Assembly (NCBI GenBank): GCA_030532065.1
Contig: JAUNLW010000006.1
Location: 1 to 64,000 of the forward strand
Source of the DNA: Eubacteriales bacterium
GTDB taxonomy: Bacteria > Bacillota > Clostridia > Saccharofermentanales > DTU023
DNA: 64,000 bases
Reading direction: 5' to 3'
Positions 52,980-62,632 of this stretch are shown piece by piece; the stretch's first letter is position 1; the number at the start of each line of letters is the position of its first letter. The position numbers and the translations under genes were made by a program. The notes under the pieces are model-generated. The model ran no database searches and was not told the origin of the DNA. It saw nothing but the letters and a program-made list of their open reading frames with translations.

Positions 52980-54967
52980 TGAGTGATCAACTAGCATTAC
53001 AAAAGACCGCGAGACCAGCACTGGTACTTGCTCTGTGGCAATTTAAGCGCAATCTTTTCTTGGCTATTCTGCCTGCTTTGGCACAGCTTTTGATCTTTGC
53101 GCCTAATTTTATGGATACGGCGAATACTCTAAGCGACCCGAATCAATCTGGTTTTGTCTACTATGGCAGGTCATTGTTTTTTCTCTATCTGATACCGGCC
53201 ATTATTTTAGTACATCGGCATTTCTCGTTCCTGCATAAGCAGGCAGAAGCTAATCTGGTGTTAAGTCTGCCGGCTAAGCGTTTAGACCTCTATGGAGCCT
53301 TGTGGCTGTCGCTCTTGGTCAATTTAGTTTTAGCTCGCCTGCTTTCGCTGCTGCAAAACATTTTTTACGCAGGATCGCGACAAATGCCATTAGGCCTAAT
53401 GTTGCGTTTAGAAGGAGAAACCCTGTTGCGCCTAATTGCCGTAGCAGCTTTTCTGATCTTTTTCTACGTCAGTCTGGCTAATAGCTTCAACGCGCAGATT
53501 TTGGCAGCTGTGATCAATCTATGTTACTTCCTGCTCTACATCTTATGGGGTTTTTACACTAGCTCAATGTTGCCTGGCTATGGAACAGGTAAATTTACTG
53601 ACCTGGCTCCCTATCTTTTAGCTCCCTACCTCTCAGGGTTGGGTATCTGGGCCGATCCGCCTTCTGCGCATTTGATTTACTGGCTCTGCTTCAGCTTGTT
53701 ATTCGCCTTGCTGTCAGCTTACTTCTTCCAAAAAAGAGAGGCTGAACAGGTGGGTCAGGATTCTTATATGAATGGCGACTTTATCTTTGCCCGCGCTCTA
53801 AGTTCTCTGGCCGGTGGTCTGACTCTGGGTATGCTTTTTAACCTCATGCAACTGGACTATGGCGTAACAGAGCAGGAAAACTGGCTGGTCATGATTGTAG
53901 GTTTTATTTTAGGTGTACTGCTGGTAACTCTAGTGGCCGACTTGATCTTCCAAAGAGGCGAAGTGCCACTGGGAAAATCCTTGCTGGCGAGTTTATTTAA
54001 CTTGATTCCTCTGGCTCTTATCATGGCTGTTTTAGCTGGCGGAGCCTTCGGTTACACTGATAAGCGACCCACGGCTGCCCGCACGGAAGAAGTTTTGCTG
54101 AGAATTGCTGGGGCTAATGATCCCGATTCATTCAGTGATCTCTTCTATCTAAATTGGAGTGTAGTCATACCTATAGAAAAGTCTGATACGACAGATCTGG
54201 TGATCCGGGACACGGAGCAGATTGACCGCATAGCAAAACTTATGGGTTACAGCTATCAGGAAAAAACAGGCTACCTGGATTATCAGGGAGCACTGGGCTT
54301 GCCCCGTAATCTGACTACTCAGAATCGCCTAAGAGAAGATAACGAGCGTAACTATGGCGCAAACACCGCTATTGCTCCTATTAAGATTGGCTGGAAGGAT
54401 AAAGGCAGTCTGGGAGCAAAGCAGAGAACCCTGACCCTGTACTTATCTGAAGACGATCCCATCTACCCAGACTTGATTAAGGATCCTGGCTTGGAACTCT
54501 TGTTCCTCAGAGCGGGAGCTAATGTTGGTATCCAGGAGTTTTCAATCGAGGAGATAAAGCCGGAACCCACTAATACCTGCCAACGCGATAACAGTAACCA
54601 GGGCGAATGGGCAAAGCGTATCAGGCATCTGGCTTATATGCGTACTGGCGTACCGTATCCCTCTGTGCGAGGTATTTTGAGGGTAGTCCAGCAAGACTAT
54701 AATGAACTAAGTGAAGCAGAGCGTATAGTATTAGCTGAGAAGCCGGAGCTGGTGCTGAAGCTTAAGGTGTATGAGCAGATGCGCGATAGTGCTTTGACTG
54801 TGGAAAACCTTCAGGACGAAAATAGTCCCTTTGTCAGAGAGCTGGTCTTGCCTTTGAGCAGCAATTTCCAACATCTGGGAGACTATATTGATCAATGTTA
54901 TAGAGAATACCAGAAGGAGAGAGGTTGGGCGGTTACTGAAGATGCGCCCGCCCCAGAGATGCCTTAA
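52979..54967 (+). CDS. Large ABC permease with C-terminal extracytoplasmic domain (second of two)
   Basis: 662 residues with the same layout as its neighbour: about six membrane segments in the first 370 residues (FLAILPALAQLLIFAPNF, WLVMIVGFILGVLLVTLVAD, LFNLIPLALIMAVLAGGAF), then a hydrophilic domain of about 290 residues. The pair likely forms a heterodimer with the upstream ATPase. The substrate is unknown. In the B. subtilis counterpart the operon responds to cell-envelope antibiotics. Confidence 0.75.
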   Translation: MSDQLALQKTARPALVLALWQFKRNLFLAILPALAQLLIFAPNFMDTANTLSDPNQSGFVYYGRSLFFLYLIPAIILVHRHFSFLHKQAEANLVLSLPAKRLDLYGALWLSLLVNLVLARLLSLLQNIFYAGSRQMPLGLMLRLEGETLLRLIAVAAFLIFFYVSLANSFNAQILAAVINLCYFLLYILWGFYTSSMLPGYGTGKFTDLAPYLLAPYLSGLGIWADPPSAHLIYWLCFSLLFALLSAYFFQKREAEQVGQDSYMNGDFIFARALSSLAGGLTLGMLFNLMQLDYGVTEQENWLVMIVGFILGVLLVTLVADLIFQRGEVPLGKSLLASLFNLIPLALIMAVLAGGAFGYTDKRPTAARTEEVLLRIAGANDPDSFSDLFYLNWSVVIPIEKSDTTDLVIRDTEQIDRIAKLMGYSYQEKTGYLDYQGALGLPRNLTTQNRLREDNERNYGANTAIAPIKIGWKDKGSLGAKQRTLTLYLSEDDPIYPDLIKDPGLELLFLRAGANVGIQEFSIEEIKPEPTNTCQRDNSNQGEWAKRIRHLAYMRTGVPYPSVRGILRVVQQDYNELSEAERIVLAEKPELVLKLKVYEQMRDSALTVENLQDENSPFVRELVLPLSSNFQHLGDYIDQCYREYQKERGWAVTEDAPAPEMP

Positions 54968-55000
54968 CAAAAAGTCCAGGCCGGCTTATAAAAAATGAGT

Positions 55001-55049
55001 AAAGGCTCTTCGCCAGGGGTAGTACACCAGGGAGGGGCCTTCTTTTTTG
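55001..55049 (+). terminator. Terminator of the YtrA-type operon
   Basis: AAAGGCTC pairs with GGGCCTT through a longer imperfect stem with inner CCAGG/CCTGG-like pairing, followed by CTTTTTTG. Confidence 0.75.
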
Positions 55050-55094
55050 TGATATGCTTAAGCAGTTAAATTTGCTTGTTCGGGAGGAGAGTTC

Positions 55095-55973
55095 GTGCGA
55101 AAAACATTTGAAAAATTACCACCTTTGGTTCAGGACTTATTGGTGGACCTGAGCGCAACTTTTTTGGCTGCTATCGGTGTATTCAACTTTGCCTCAGCCG
55201 CCGGTTTCGCTCCGGGCGGTGTAAGCGGTGTAGGTATTATCCTCAACTTTTTGGGTCAAAAGCTTTTTGCGGTAGATATTCCTATCGGTTTTTGGAACCT
55301 GGCCTTAAATGTGCCAATCATTATCTATTCCTGGCGCTATGTGGGCAAAGACTATTTGCTCCGAACTTTGCGCACAGTCATTACGATGTCGCTTATGATG
55401 GACCTGGTAGTACCTCACCTTGGCACATATCAAGGTGATCCCTTCCTGGCAGCTATCTTCGGCGGCGTTTTTATGGGCGCCGGTTTAGCCATAGCCTTTG
55501 GCAATGGAACCTGCACGGGGGGCTTGGATCTGGTTATCATGTCGATCAAGGTCATGCGGCCGCATATGTCCTTCGGCCAGATCACTTTGATTACCGACGC
55601 GATTGTAATCATCAGCGGAGGCCTGGTCTTTGGTAAGATCGACTCTGTCCTCTACGGCTTTATTTTGGTTTACGTTATGACTAAGGTTTTAGATGCAATC
55701 ACTACCGGAGCCAACTCTGGCAAATTGGCCCTGATTATTACAGAGGATGGCGATGGACTGGGCGATGTGATTGAACGTAAAATCCAGCGCGGAGCAACAA
55801 TCCTAGGTGGTAAGGGTGCCTACTCGGGCCGTGATAAACACATCGTGCTCTGTGCCTTAAGCCGCAGACAATTACCGAATTTGCGCGCTGTAGTCAAAGA
55901 GTTTGATAAGCAGGCATTTCTGATCGTGCTGGAATATAAGGATGTCTTTGGCACAGGATTCCAGCCCCACTAA
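55095..55973 (+). CDS. YitT family membrane protein (DUF161/DUF2179)
   Basis: 292 residues. About five to six membrane segments in the first 190 residues (ATFLAAIGVFNFASAAGFAP, MGAGLAIAFGNGTCTGGLD), then a cytoplasmic DUF2179 domain from about 195 (GATILGGKGAYSGRDKHIV). The GGLDLVIMSIKV pattern is characteristic. The function is unknown. The start is GTG with GGGAGGAG upstream. The stop is seven bases from the convergent solute-binding gene, with no terminator visible between. Confidence 0.9.
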   Translation: MRKTFEKLPPLVQDLLVDLSATFLAAIGVFNFASAAGFAPGGVSGVGIILNFLGQKLFAVDIPIGFWNLALNVPIIIYSWRYVGKDYLLRTLRTVITMSLMMDLVVPHLGTYQGDPFLAAIFGGVFMGAGLAIAFGNGTCTGGLDLVIMSIKVMRPHMSFGQITLITDAIVIISGGLVFGKIDSVLYGFILVYVMTKVLDAITTGANSGKLALIITEDGDGLGDVIERKIQRGATILGGKGAYSGRDKHIVLCALSRRQLPNLRAVVKEFDKQAFLIVLEYKDVFGTGFQPH

Positions 55974-55980
55974 GTTAGAA

Positions 55981-58035
55981 CTAGGGCTCTAAGACCCAAT
56001 CCTCAGAGCCGCTAAAGTAAAAATAATTTTGCGCCGTTAAGTTCTCTACGCGCTTTGAAGCGAGATAGCAGCCTTCCTGATATAAGGGGAGGCTGTTTCT
56101 TTCTTGCTTATGCAGACCGGAGCCAATCGCCAGGTAAAGTTCTGTAGCATCCAGATCAGTTTCCGGATTAAGCTCGGTTGCCTCCAGCTGCAGGAGGGCA
56201 GGGTATAGGCCTACAGCCTGACAGTTCTGATAAAAAGCGTTGATAAATATATCGCTCAACTCACTGCCTGAGTGATGGTAGATGGTTATCTGCGGCAGCG
56301 CAACAAGTGACTGACCTGCTGACTTGGCCTTGGTCAGCTGCTCTTCTGTGCTGGCAGCGGTAAAATATCCAGCTTCCAAGAGCAGGTCCAAGGCCTTCTT
56401 CTGCCTGTCTTCAAAACTTAGTCCCTGTTTGGTCTTATAAGCACTTGCTCTTTCGCTACTAGTCGCGCGATCACTTTCCTCCTCTAAAGCGAAGAGAGGA
56501 ATGCCAGACACAGCTTGCAACTCTTCAGCTGTTGGGCATAGGAAATAGAGCGCTTCTCTCAATTTGCTGTTTAGGAAGATGCTGTCTTCAGTCTCTGCGT
56601 TATAACGCAGGCTAAGAACCTGTGGCGTAGGTAGCTCAAGTAAGTGGTATCCGTCAGCTTCCAGAAGAGTTAGATCTTCTGTTTGCAGTGTGGGCAGCAA
56701 AGCCAGGTCTGCCTGAAGACTCAGAAGCTCAGCAGCAAGATCGCCGGTATCTGTATAACGGACCTGGATCTGTGGTATCTCAGGGTAAGCATGCTCTTCT
56801 CTTGCGTTTTCGAGATAAGCTGCCTGCTTTTCCAGCAGTAGATCGGGATGCTGAAACCAATAAGAACTTCCCAGGTTGAGCAGTGCGTTTTCTAAGTCAT
56901 GGTTAAAGCTGTAAGGACCGGAAGAGGCGGCCAGATATGCCGGTTTTTCCTCGTCCTCTATAAAATCTTCTTTGTAAGCATGGATATAAGTAAGTTGTGC
57001 CCAGTCCTTAGGCTCGTAATTCCACCAAATATGTACCGGTATCGCCGGCAGTCGGCAAAGCTCTTGTAAAAACGGATCAATCTCACGTGTAAAATGCAAA
57101 ATCAACTGTTCGTCATCTGGGGCTTCAATACCAGCAATTTGTAAAAAAGGCTCAAACGCCGGCGGATCGGAAAACTGCTCGCGATCGTTTTGGCGTGTCC
57201 TAAGTGCGTCATAGCCTTTCAGATAAGGCAGAAAATCTTGCCAGGGATAGGCTAAGTCCGTCTGTAACAGGCAGGCAAGCGTGTAGTGCAAATCGCGACT
57301 GGTTAAGGGCAGGCCATCTTCCCAAGTCAGGTCTTTTTTTAGCAAAAAGCGGATGCTTTTGTGGTCATCACTTAGCTCGTAGTTTTCAGCTAAGCCGTAG
57401 TTGGCAGCATCATTAGACAGACATAGCGGCCGATAGAGCAACTCACTGAGACTGAGGTCGGCCAGAGAATTTAGCAGCAGGGGATTGTAATGAAGAAGGC
57501 TTAGATGCAGTGTATTGTCTGCCTTATTTGTGTCTTCAAGAGCTAGCAATATGGTTAGACGATCTGACTTAGCTTTAAAAGGATTTTCCAGTTCGGCCTG
57601 TAAAGGAAAAACTTCTTCTGGCAAGAAGGTCTCGGCTTGAGTTTCGCTCACTTGAGGGAGGTTTTCTTCAGGCAGGCTCTCTTCGGGTAGAGTTGGCTCC
57701 TCCTCTGGGAAACTTTGCTCTGACTCCACCGTTTCCAGGCTTTGTTCGCTTGGAACGTTTTCGTCATCCGTTACAGAATCCGTCGTGGTAGCGTACCTGG
57801 CCGGTTCGCTACCTGTTGGTGTTTCCGTTTCTGCCATTTGGCTTTCGGCTGTTGTAGACTCTGGAATCTCCTCAGCCTGCGAGACGGGACTTAGGCAGCT
57901 CAACAGTATTAAGAAGGCTAAAAAGAGAGTAAGACAAAACGGCAGGCTTTTGCTGGGGCTGCCAGAATGACGCGCCTTTTTGGGGTTGGTCACGCGAGTT
58001 TGTCTTTTTGCTTGCCGGGAGCTTGTTTGCAACAT
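55981..58035 (-). CDS. Family 5 extracellular solute-binding protein with acidic spacer
   Basis: 684 residues. A basic N-terminus leads to a hydrophobic segment (LPFCLTLFLAFLILLSC); the LLSC could be a lipobox, or the SPVSQA site could be cleaved. Residues about 60-150 are acidic and low-complexity (EEEPTLPEESLPEENLPQ). The SBP_bac_5 core follows: LSELLYRPLCL, RFLLKKDLTWEDGLPLTSRD and PVHIWW. It binds peptides or similar ligands. No permease or ATPase genes are adjacent. AGGAGG precedes the ATG. Confidence 0.85.
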   Translation of the reverse strand: MLQTSSRQAKRQTRVTNPKKARHSGSPSKSLPFCLTLFLAFLILLSCLSPVSQAEEIPESTTAESQMAETETPTGSEPARYATTTDSVTDDENVPSEQSLETVESEQSFPEEEPTLPEESLPEENLPQVSETQAETFLPEEVFPLQAELENPFKAKSDRLTILLALEDTNKADNTLHLSLLHYNPLLLNSLADLSLSELLYRPLCLSNDAANYGLAENYELSDDHKSIRFLLKKDLTWEDGLPLTSRDLHYTLACLLQTDLAYPWQDFLPYLKGYDALRTRQNDREQFSDPPAFEPFLQIAGIEAPDDEQLILHFTREIDPFLQELCRLPAIPVHIWWNYEPKDWAQLTYIHAYKEDFIEDEEKPAYLAASSGPYSFNHDLENALLNLGSSYWFQHPDLLLEKQAAYLENAREEHAYPEIPQIQVRYTDTGDLAAELLSLQADLALLPTLQTEDLTLLEADGYHLLELPTPQVLSLRYNAETEDSIFLNSKLREALYFLCPTAEELQAVSGIPLFALEEESDRATSSERASAYKTKQGLSFEDRQKKALDLLLEAGYFTAASTEEQLTKAKSAGQSLVALPQITIYHHSGSELSDIFINAFYQNCQAVGLYPALLQLEATELNPETDLDATELYLAIGSGLHKQERNSLPLYQEGCYLASKRVENLTAQNYFYFSGSEDWVLEP

Positions 58036-58187
58036 AATTGCCTCCTCAATTGAGCTTTTAGCTTAGTTTAACACGAGCAGTTACTTGCGTTGCTGTCATG
58101 AAGACTTAACTTGCCCCGCCTTCTTATCTAATACTAGAATGACCTATGAAGGTATTTTTTTTGTTTTAATTCGCGGAGGTCTATTTA

Positions 58188-59618
58188 GTGGTATTTTCCA
58201 GCTTATTTTTTTTATACGCATTTTTACCCTTGTGCCTGATAGCCTATAGTATACCCCGCCAAATTAAACACAAAAACTGGGTGCTACTGGCCTTTTCTTT
58301 GTTCTTCTATGCCTGGGGAGAGCCTTTCTGGATCATACAAATGGTGTTGTCCGGTACTTTGGTTTATGCCTGTGCCAGACTCATGGAAAGCTGTGATAAA
58401 CGTAAAGAACCAGGTCTGCGCAAAACTTTTTTTGTTCTCAGTCTGGTTTTAGCCTTGTTGCCACTCTTGGTCTTTAAGTACTCGGACTTTTTTATCAACA
58501 ATCTCAACGTCATTCTGGGTACAGAAATTCCCTTACCTGGTTTCAGCCTGCCCATCGGTATTTCTTTCTATACCTTCCAGATCTTGTCCTACAGCATTGA
58601 TCTTTACCGTGGTAAATGTAAATTGCAGAAACGCTGGGACTATTTTTTACTCTACCAGTCTTTCTTCCCTCAGCTGATCGCCGGCCCTATCGTACGTTAC
58701 TCTGATATTGAAGCCAGGCTGGAAGACCGAAAATCTACTCCGCAGGATATTTCTCAGGGCGCTCAGCGCTTTGTGTTAGGACTAGCTAAAAAGTGCCTGA
58801 TTGCTAACTATGCCGGCAGCCTGGTAGAGCAGACCCTGGCTTCTGACCGTTTGGCGCAGCTCTCAGGCTTAGAGGCCTTGATTGGCATCATTGCCTTTAC
58901 TTTCCAGATCTACTACGACTTTTCCGCTTACTCAGATATGGCTATCGGTTTGGGGCGTATTTTCGGCTTTCAATTCCTGGAAAATTTCGACTATCCCTAT
59001 AAATCACGCTCGGCAACAGAGTTTTGGCGCCGTTGGCATATTTCTTTAGGTAGCTTTTTCCGCGACTATGTCTACATCCCTTTAGGTGGCAATCGCCGTC
59101 GGCAATATTTTAATCTATTGGTGACTTGGTTCCTGACAGGGTTCTGGCACGGAGCTTCCTGGAACTTTATTCTTTGGGGGCTTTATTACCTGATTTTTAT
59201 TGTCATTGAGAAAGCCTTTCTCCTGGATCGACTGGAACGCTTACCAAAGTTTGTTTCCTATATTTACATGGTCCCGGTAGTGGTTTTTGGCTGGGCTTTG
59301 TTCTATTTTACTGATTTATCTGACCTGGGAATTTTCTTGTCAAGACTTTTCTGCGCGAACGGTGGCACCTTCCTAACGTTGGAAGGCAAATTACTTCTGC
59401 GACAAAATATTTTTGCTCTCATCTTCTGTCTGGTTTTTTCTTTACCACTCTGGCCTCGTCTGCAAAAGGCTATCCAGGGTCAACGCAGCAAGCTGGCCTG
59501 GCAGTCGCAGAAAAGTTATCTGGTCTTATCGCTTACTCAGATGGTCATTCTACTAGTGCTTTCTACCGCCAGTTTGGCCGGGGATTCTTACAATCCCTTC
59601 TTGTACTTCCGCTTTTAA
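58188..59618 (+). CDS. MBOAT family O-acyltransferase (AlgI/DltB-like)
   Basis: 476 residues with about ten membrane segments. The signature region is FRDYVYIPLGGNRR, then TGFWHGASWNFILWGLYYL with the conserved catalytic His. AlgI-like proteins acetylate exopolysaccharides, and DltB-like proteins transfer D-Ala. The next gene encodes an AlgX-type partner, so an O-acetylated surface polymer is likely. The start is GTG with GGAGG upstream. There is no acyl carrier or polymerase gene nearby. Confidence 0.92.
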   Translation: MVFSSLFFLYAFLPLCLIAYSIPRQIKHKNWVLLAFSLFFYAWGEPFWIIQMVLSGTLVYACARLMESCDKRKEPGLRKTFFVLSLVLALLPLLVFKYSDFFINNLNVILGTEIPLPGFSLPIGISFYTFQILSYSIDLYRGKCKLQKRWDYFLLYQSFFPQLIAGPIVRYSDIEARLEDRKSTPQDISQGAQRFVLGLAKKCLIANYAGSLVEQTLASDRLAQLSGLEALIGIIAFTFQIYYDFSAYSDMAIGLGRIFGFQFLENFDYPYKSRSATEFWRRWHISLGSFFRDYVYIPLGGNRRRQYFNLLVTWFLTGFWHGASWNFILWGLYYLIFIVIEKAFLLDRLERLPKFVSYIYMVPVVVFGWALFYFTDLSDLGIFLSRLFCANGGTFLTLEGKLLLRQNIFALIFCLVFSLPLWPRLQKAIQGQRSKLAWQSQKSYLVLSLTQMVILLVLSTASLAGDSYNPFLYFRF

Positions 59619-59639
59619 AGCAGAACGGAGGAGTTTGTA

Positions 59640-61460
59640 ATGCAAGAACCTATACCCAGAAATACACATAAACCTACTTCTAACCCCGCTCCTGTAAAGC
59701 GTAAGGCTCAGGGAGAAGGCAGGCTTCAAGCTCAGAGCCATTCAAGCGTGAGGCCACCTATGGCTGCTTCTCAGCAGAGTCTTCCCAATAATAGGCTTGA
59801 TAAGCATGCTGCTTACAAAGCGGCAGACTGCAGGATGATTAAAAGACCGCAGCGGCTAGCGAATGAGCATAGCCGGGCCAACGGATCGCGGCAAGGAATG
59901 GCAGAGCATAGGCTAACCAGCGGCTCTCAACCTGGAGTAAATGCTCACGCTGCGGCGCGTAACCACGCGTACGCACAATCTAAAGCTGCTTCACGCCGTT
60001 GTACAAAGGGCAGGCAAGTAGTTCCGCAAATCAAAGAAGCACCGGAAGTTAGGCAAGCCATGGTGCATACGGCCAATCGCTATAACAAGATTATTTTTAC
60101 AACGCTCCTGGGCTTCTTGGTTATTTTGGGCATGCTCTTTCCGCTCTGGCCCAAACAGACTATGTCTAAAGACGAGAACCGGGCTTTAGCGCAAAAGCCG
60201 GCCTGGAATTGGTCGGAGGTCTTTAGTGGCGAATATTCCAGCGCCATGGACAGCTATTATGCTGATCAGTTTCCTTTCCGCCAGCAGCTGCTCAGTATCA
60301 ATCGTGGTATTAGCGCGGCGCGGAATTATTTTCCCCAAAAGTCTGATGAGCAGATCCATCTGATTACCGCTAAGAAAGATTCCGGTGGTAAGGGCGGCGT
60401 AGAAAATCCGGAAGAAGACTTGTTTTCACAGGCAGAGGAAACTACAGCGGCAGAGACTGAAGTACAGGAAACAGAGCTACAGCCAAAAGAAGTCAAAGCC
60501 ACGGAGGCTAAGCTGCATACCCAGGATCAGTTGGACTATGAAACCAGTAATATCGTAATTATCGGCAATCGTGCCATGGAGATCCATTACTATTCGCCAG
60601 ATTATACGGCAGAGTACGCCAAACACATAAATCACTTGGCTTCCATCCTGCCGGAGAAAACACGCCTAATCAGCATGGTTGTGCCTACCGCAGTAGCTTT
60701 CTATGGTACAGAAGATCTACGTACCGGCACTTACTCAAATTTTGAAGCCATTCAGAATATCTACAATCATGAAGACAGCTCAATTTTTAAAGTAGATGCC
60801 TATTCAGAGTTGGCTAAGCATGTAGAGGAGTACATTTACTTTAGAACTGATCATCACTGGACCGGGCTAGGCGCTTATTATGCTTATGTAGCCTTCTGCG
60901 ACGCGATGGAGTTGGAGGCAGCTCCCTTAGAACAGTTGGAACGATATGACGCGGAAGGTTATTTCCTGGGAACGCTTTATGGCTACACCGATAAATCACC
61001 ACTGCTCCTAAGTGGTGAGGACCAGGGCATGTTCTACCTGCCACAGCATGATGCCAGTTACAATTACTATAGTGACGCCAAGATGGATGATCCGATCCCC
61101 GGAGCGCTGCTGGCTTACAGCGCGCCCACCGATAACCACTACATGCTTTATTTGGGTGGCGATGTGGCCTTGGGTCATATAGAGAGTGAGAATAAAAATG
61201 GTAAGTCCATCTTGGTGCTAAAAGATTCTTTCGGTAATGCCTTTATTCCTTATTTGATAGACCAGTACCAGGATATCTACGTGGTTGATCCACGCCGCTT
61301 CACTGATCCGCTCATCGACTTTATCAAGGCACAGGAGATCGATGATGTGATGGTGATCAACTACACCTTTGCTGTGTCCAATCCGGACTGGCTGGGCGGT
61401 TTTGAGCTGATCACCAATTATCCGCAAGACGAGCCAGAAGCGGAGGCATCAGAAGGCTAG
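59640..61460 (+). CDS. AlgX/AlgJ-like (DHHW) protein with basic cytoplasmic N-terminus
   Basis: 606 residues. The first about 145 are basic and disordered (Arg, His, Gln, Ala rich), then a membrane segment near 150-170 (TTLLGFLVILGMLFPLW). The rest is outside. RTDHHWTGLGAYYAY is the DHHW motif of the SGNH-hydrolase-like acetyltransferases, and VLKDSFGNAFIPYLIDQYQD carries the nucleophile Ser. It would transfer acyl groups supplied by the MBOAT partner 21 bases upstream. The basic tail is not typical and may bind a cytoplasmic partner. It overlaps ispE by four bases at its 3' end. Confidence 0.88.
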   Translation: MQEPIPRNTHKPTSNPAPVKRKAQGEGRLQAQSHSSVRPPMAASQQSLPNNRLDKHAAYKAADCRMIKRPQRLANEHSRANGSRQGMAEHRLTSGSQPGVNAHAAARNHAYAQSKAASRRCTKGRQVVPQIKEAPEVRQAMVHTANRYNKIIFTTLLGFLVILGMLFPLWPKQTMSKDENRALAQKPAWNWSEVFSGEYSSAMDSYYADQFPFRQQLLSINRGISAARNYFPQKSDEQIHLITAKKDSGGKGGVENPEEDLFSQAEETTAAETEVQETELQPKEVKATEAKLHTQDQLDYETSNIVIIGNRAMEIHYYSPDYTAEYAKHINHLASILPEKTRLISMVVPTAVAFYGTEDLRTGTYSNFEAIQNIYNHEDSSIFKVDAYSELAKHVEEYIYFRTDHHWTGLGAYYAYVAFCDAMELEAAPLEQLERYDAEGYFLGTLYGYTDKSPLLLSGEDQGMFYLPQHDASYNYYSDAKMDDPIPGALLAYSAPTDNHYMLYLGGDVALGHIESENKNGKSILVLKDSFGNAFIPYLIDQYQDIYVVDPRRFTDPLIDFIKAQEIDDVMVINYTFAVSNPDWLGGFELITNYPQDEPEAEASEG

Positions 61461-62347
61461 GCAATCGGCCTGGCGGCGAAAAACCAATAGTCAGGGAATC
61501 GCTTTTGTAAGGTGGCCAGAGCAAGATCTCTGGCCGCTTCTTTTTTATAGATCGCATAGCAAGTGGGTCCGGAACCACTAAGGCTGGAGAAGCAGGCGGA
61601 GCTAGCTTCCAGCACATCTAAGAGCTCGCTCAGCGAGGAATATTGCTGACGAAGGAGCGGTGTAAAGTCATTTTTCAAGTGCTGAGACCAAAGCTCAGGC
61701 TTTGCTTGTATCTCAATGAGATCTTCTTTTTTAAAAGGCTGGGTGTACGCGAGTTTTCCTTTGTTTCTGGCTTTATCCAGCGCAGCAAAGACTTCGCCAG
61801 TGGAGAGACTGAAATTAGGTTTTACCAACAGCAAGGGAAGGGGACTGATACTTCCTAAATGCAGGATTTTCTCACCACTGCCACCTACCAGCGCAAGCCC
61901 TGCTTGGAGAAAGAAGGGCACGTCAGAGCCAAGGTTTTTGGCCAAAACCAGAAGTTGGTCTTCAGACAACCCTCTTTCAGGGAAGAGCTGGTTGAGAGCC
62001 AGTAGTGTAGAAGCGGCATCGGAAGAGCCGCCTCCCAGACCGGCGCCCTGCGGAATGCGCTTGAGAAGCTCAATTTTTAGATCAAGCTTCAGACCAGTCT
62101 TTTCTTGCCAGACCCGAGCTGCCCGATAGATCAGGTTATCGGGGCCTGTGGGTAAATTAGCACCCCTGACGCTTAGGTCGAGTTCTGCCGGCAAGCCAGT
62201 AGCCTTTGCCGCCGTAATGGTTAGCTCGTCTTGCAAGTCGATAGTCTGCATAAAGCTGGACAACTCGTGCAGGCCATCCTGGTTGAGTTTTCCTATCTGG
62301 AGACCAAGATTGACCTTGGCTGGAGCAAAAATAGTAATACTGGGCAA
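61457..62347 (-). CDS. ispE: 4-diphosphocytidyl-2-C-methyl-D-erythritol kinase
   Basis: About 296 residues, GHMP kinase fold of the MEP pathway of isoprenoid synthesis. ITIFAPAKVNLGLQ is the N-terminal substrate site, GAGLGGGSSDAASTLLAL the ATP-binding GHMP motif, and SSLSGSGPTCYAIY the third motif. I prefer TTG 62347, with GAGGA seven bases upstream, since homologues start near APAKVNL. The GTG at 62380 adds 11 residues and has no ribosome site. The 3' end overlaps the convergent AlgX-like gene. Confidence 0.9.
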   Translation of the reverse strand: MPSITIFAPAKVNLGLQIGKLNQDGLHELSSFMQTIDLQDELTITAAKATGLPAELDLSVRGANLPTGPDNLIYRAARVWQEKTGLKLDLKIELLKRIPQGAGLGGGSSDAASTLLALNQLFPERGLSEDQLLVLAKNLGSDVPFFLQAGLALVGGSGEKILHLGSISPLPLLLVKPNFSLSTGEVFAALDKARNKGKLAYTQPFKKEDLIEIQAKPELWSQHLKNDFTPLLRQQYSSLSELLDVLEASSACFSSLSGSGPTCYAIYKKEAARDLALATLQKRFPDYWFFAARPIA

Positions 62348-62437
62348 AGCAAAATCCTCGAAGCTAATTAGTACACTCACTGTGCGGAGTGGGTTCTTAA
62401 ATTGATTATAGAGGAAAACTTTTTAGGAGAACAAAGC

Positions 62438-62474
62438 GAAACGGGCAAGAACATCTTCGATGTCTGCCCGTTTC
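62438..62474. other. Perfect 10-bp hairpin with inner arm
   Basis: GAAACGGGCA pairs with TGCCCGTTTC, and inside ACATC pairs with GATGT around TTC. No T-tract follows on either strand, so it is not an ordinary terminator. On the minus strand an AGGAGG lies about 15-20 bases before it, and a 17-codon ORF starting at ATG runs through it. It may be part of a small RNA or leader of ispE. Confidence 0.5.
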
Positions 62475-62580
62475 ATCGAGGCTGTACGATCAAGCTACAG
62501 TCCTCCTTTCTATGACCACCAACTAGCTACGCCTTTCCAGTGACCCTTCTGTTTCTTTCACTAAATCTGTCGCATCAACT

Positions 62581-62632
62581 CTCAAAATTCGGCTAACCGC
62601 CAAGGGGATCACAGTAGACTAAGAATTTTGAG
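62581..62632. other. Perfect 10-bp inverted repeat with structured loop
   Basis: CTCAAAATTC (62581-62590) and GAATTTTGAG (62623-62632) are exact complements. The loop contains GGCTAACCGCC, which can form a smaller stem. No named riboswitch fits. It could be an operator or an RNA domain upstream of ispE. Confidence 0.5.

Noticed and set aside
62499..62515. TCCTCCTTTCTATGACC resembles the 3' end of 16S rRNA
   Set aside because: Only a dozen bases match, and there is no rRNA around it. It is the reverse complement of a ribosome-site-like sequence.
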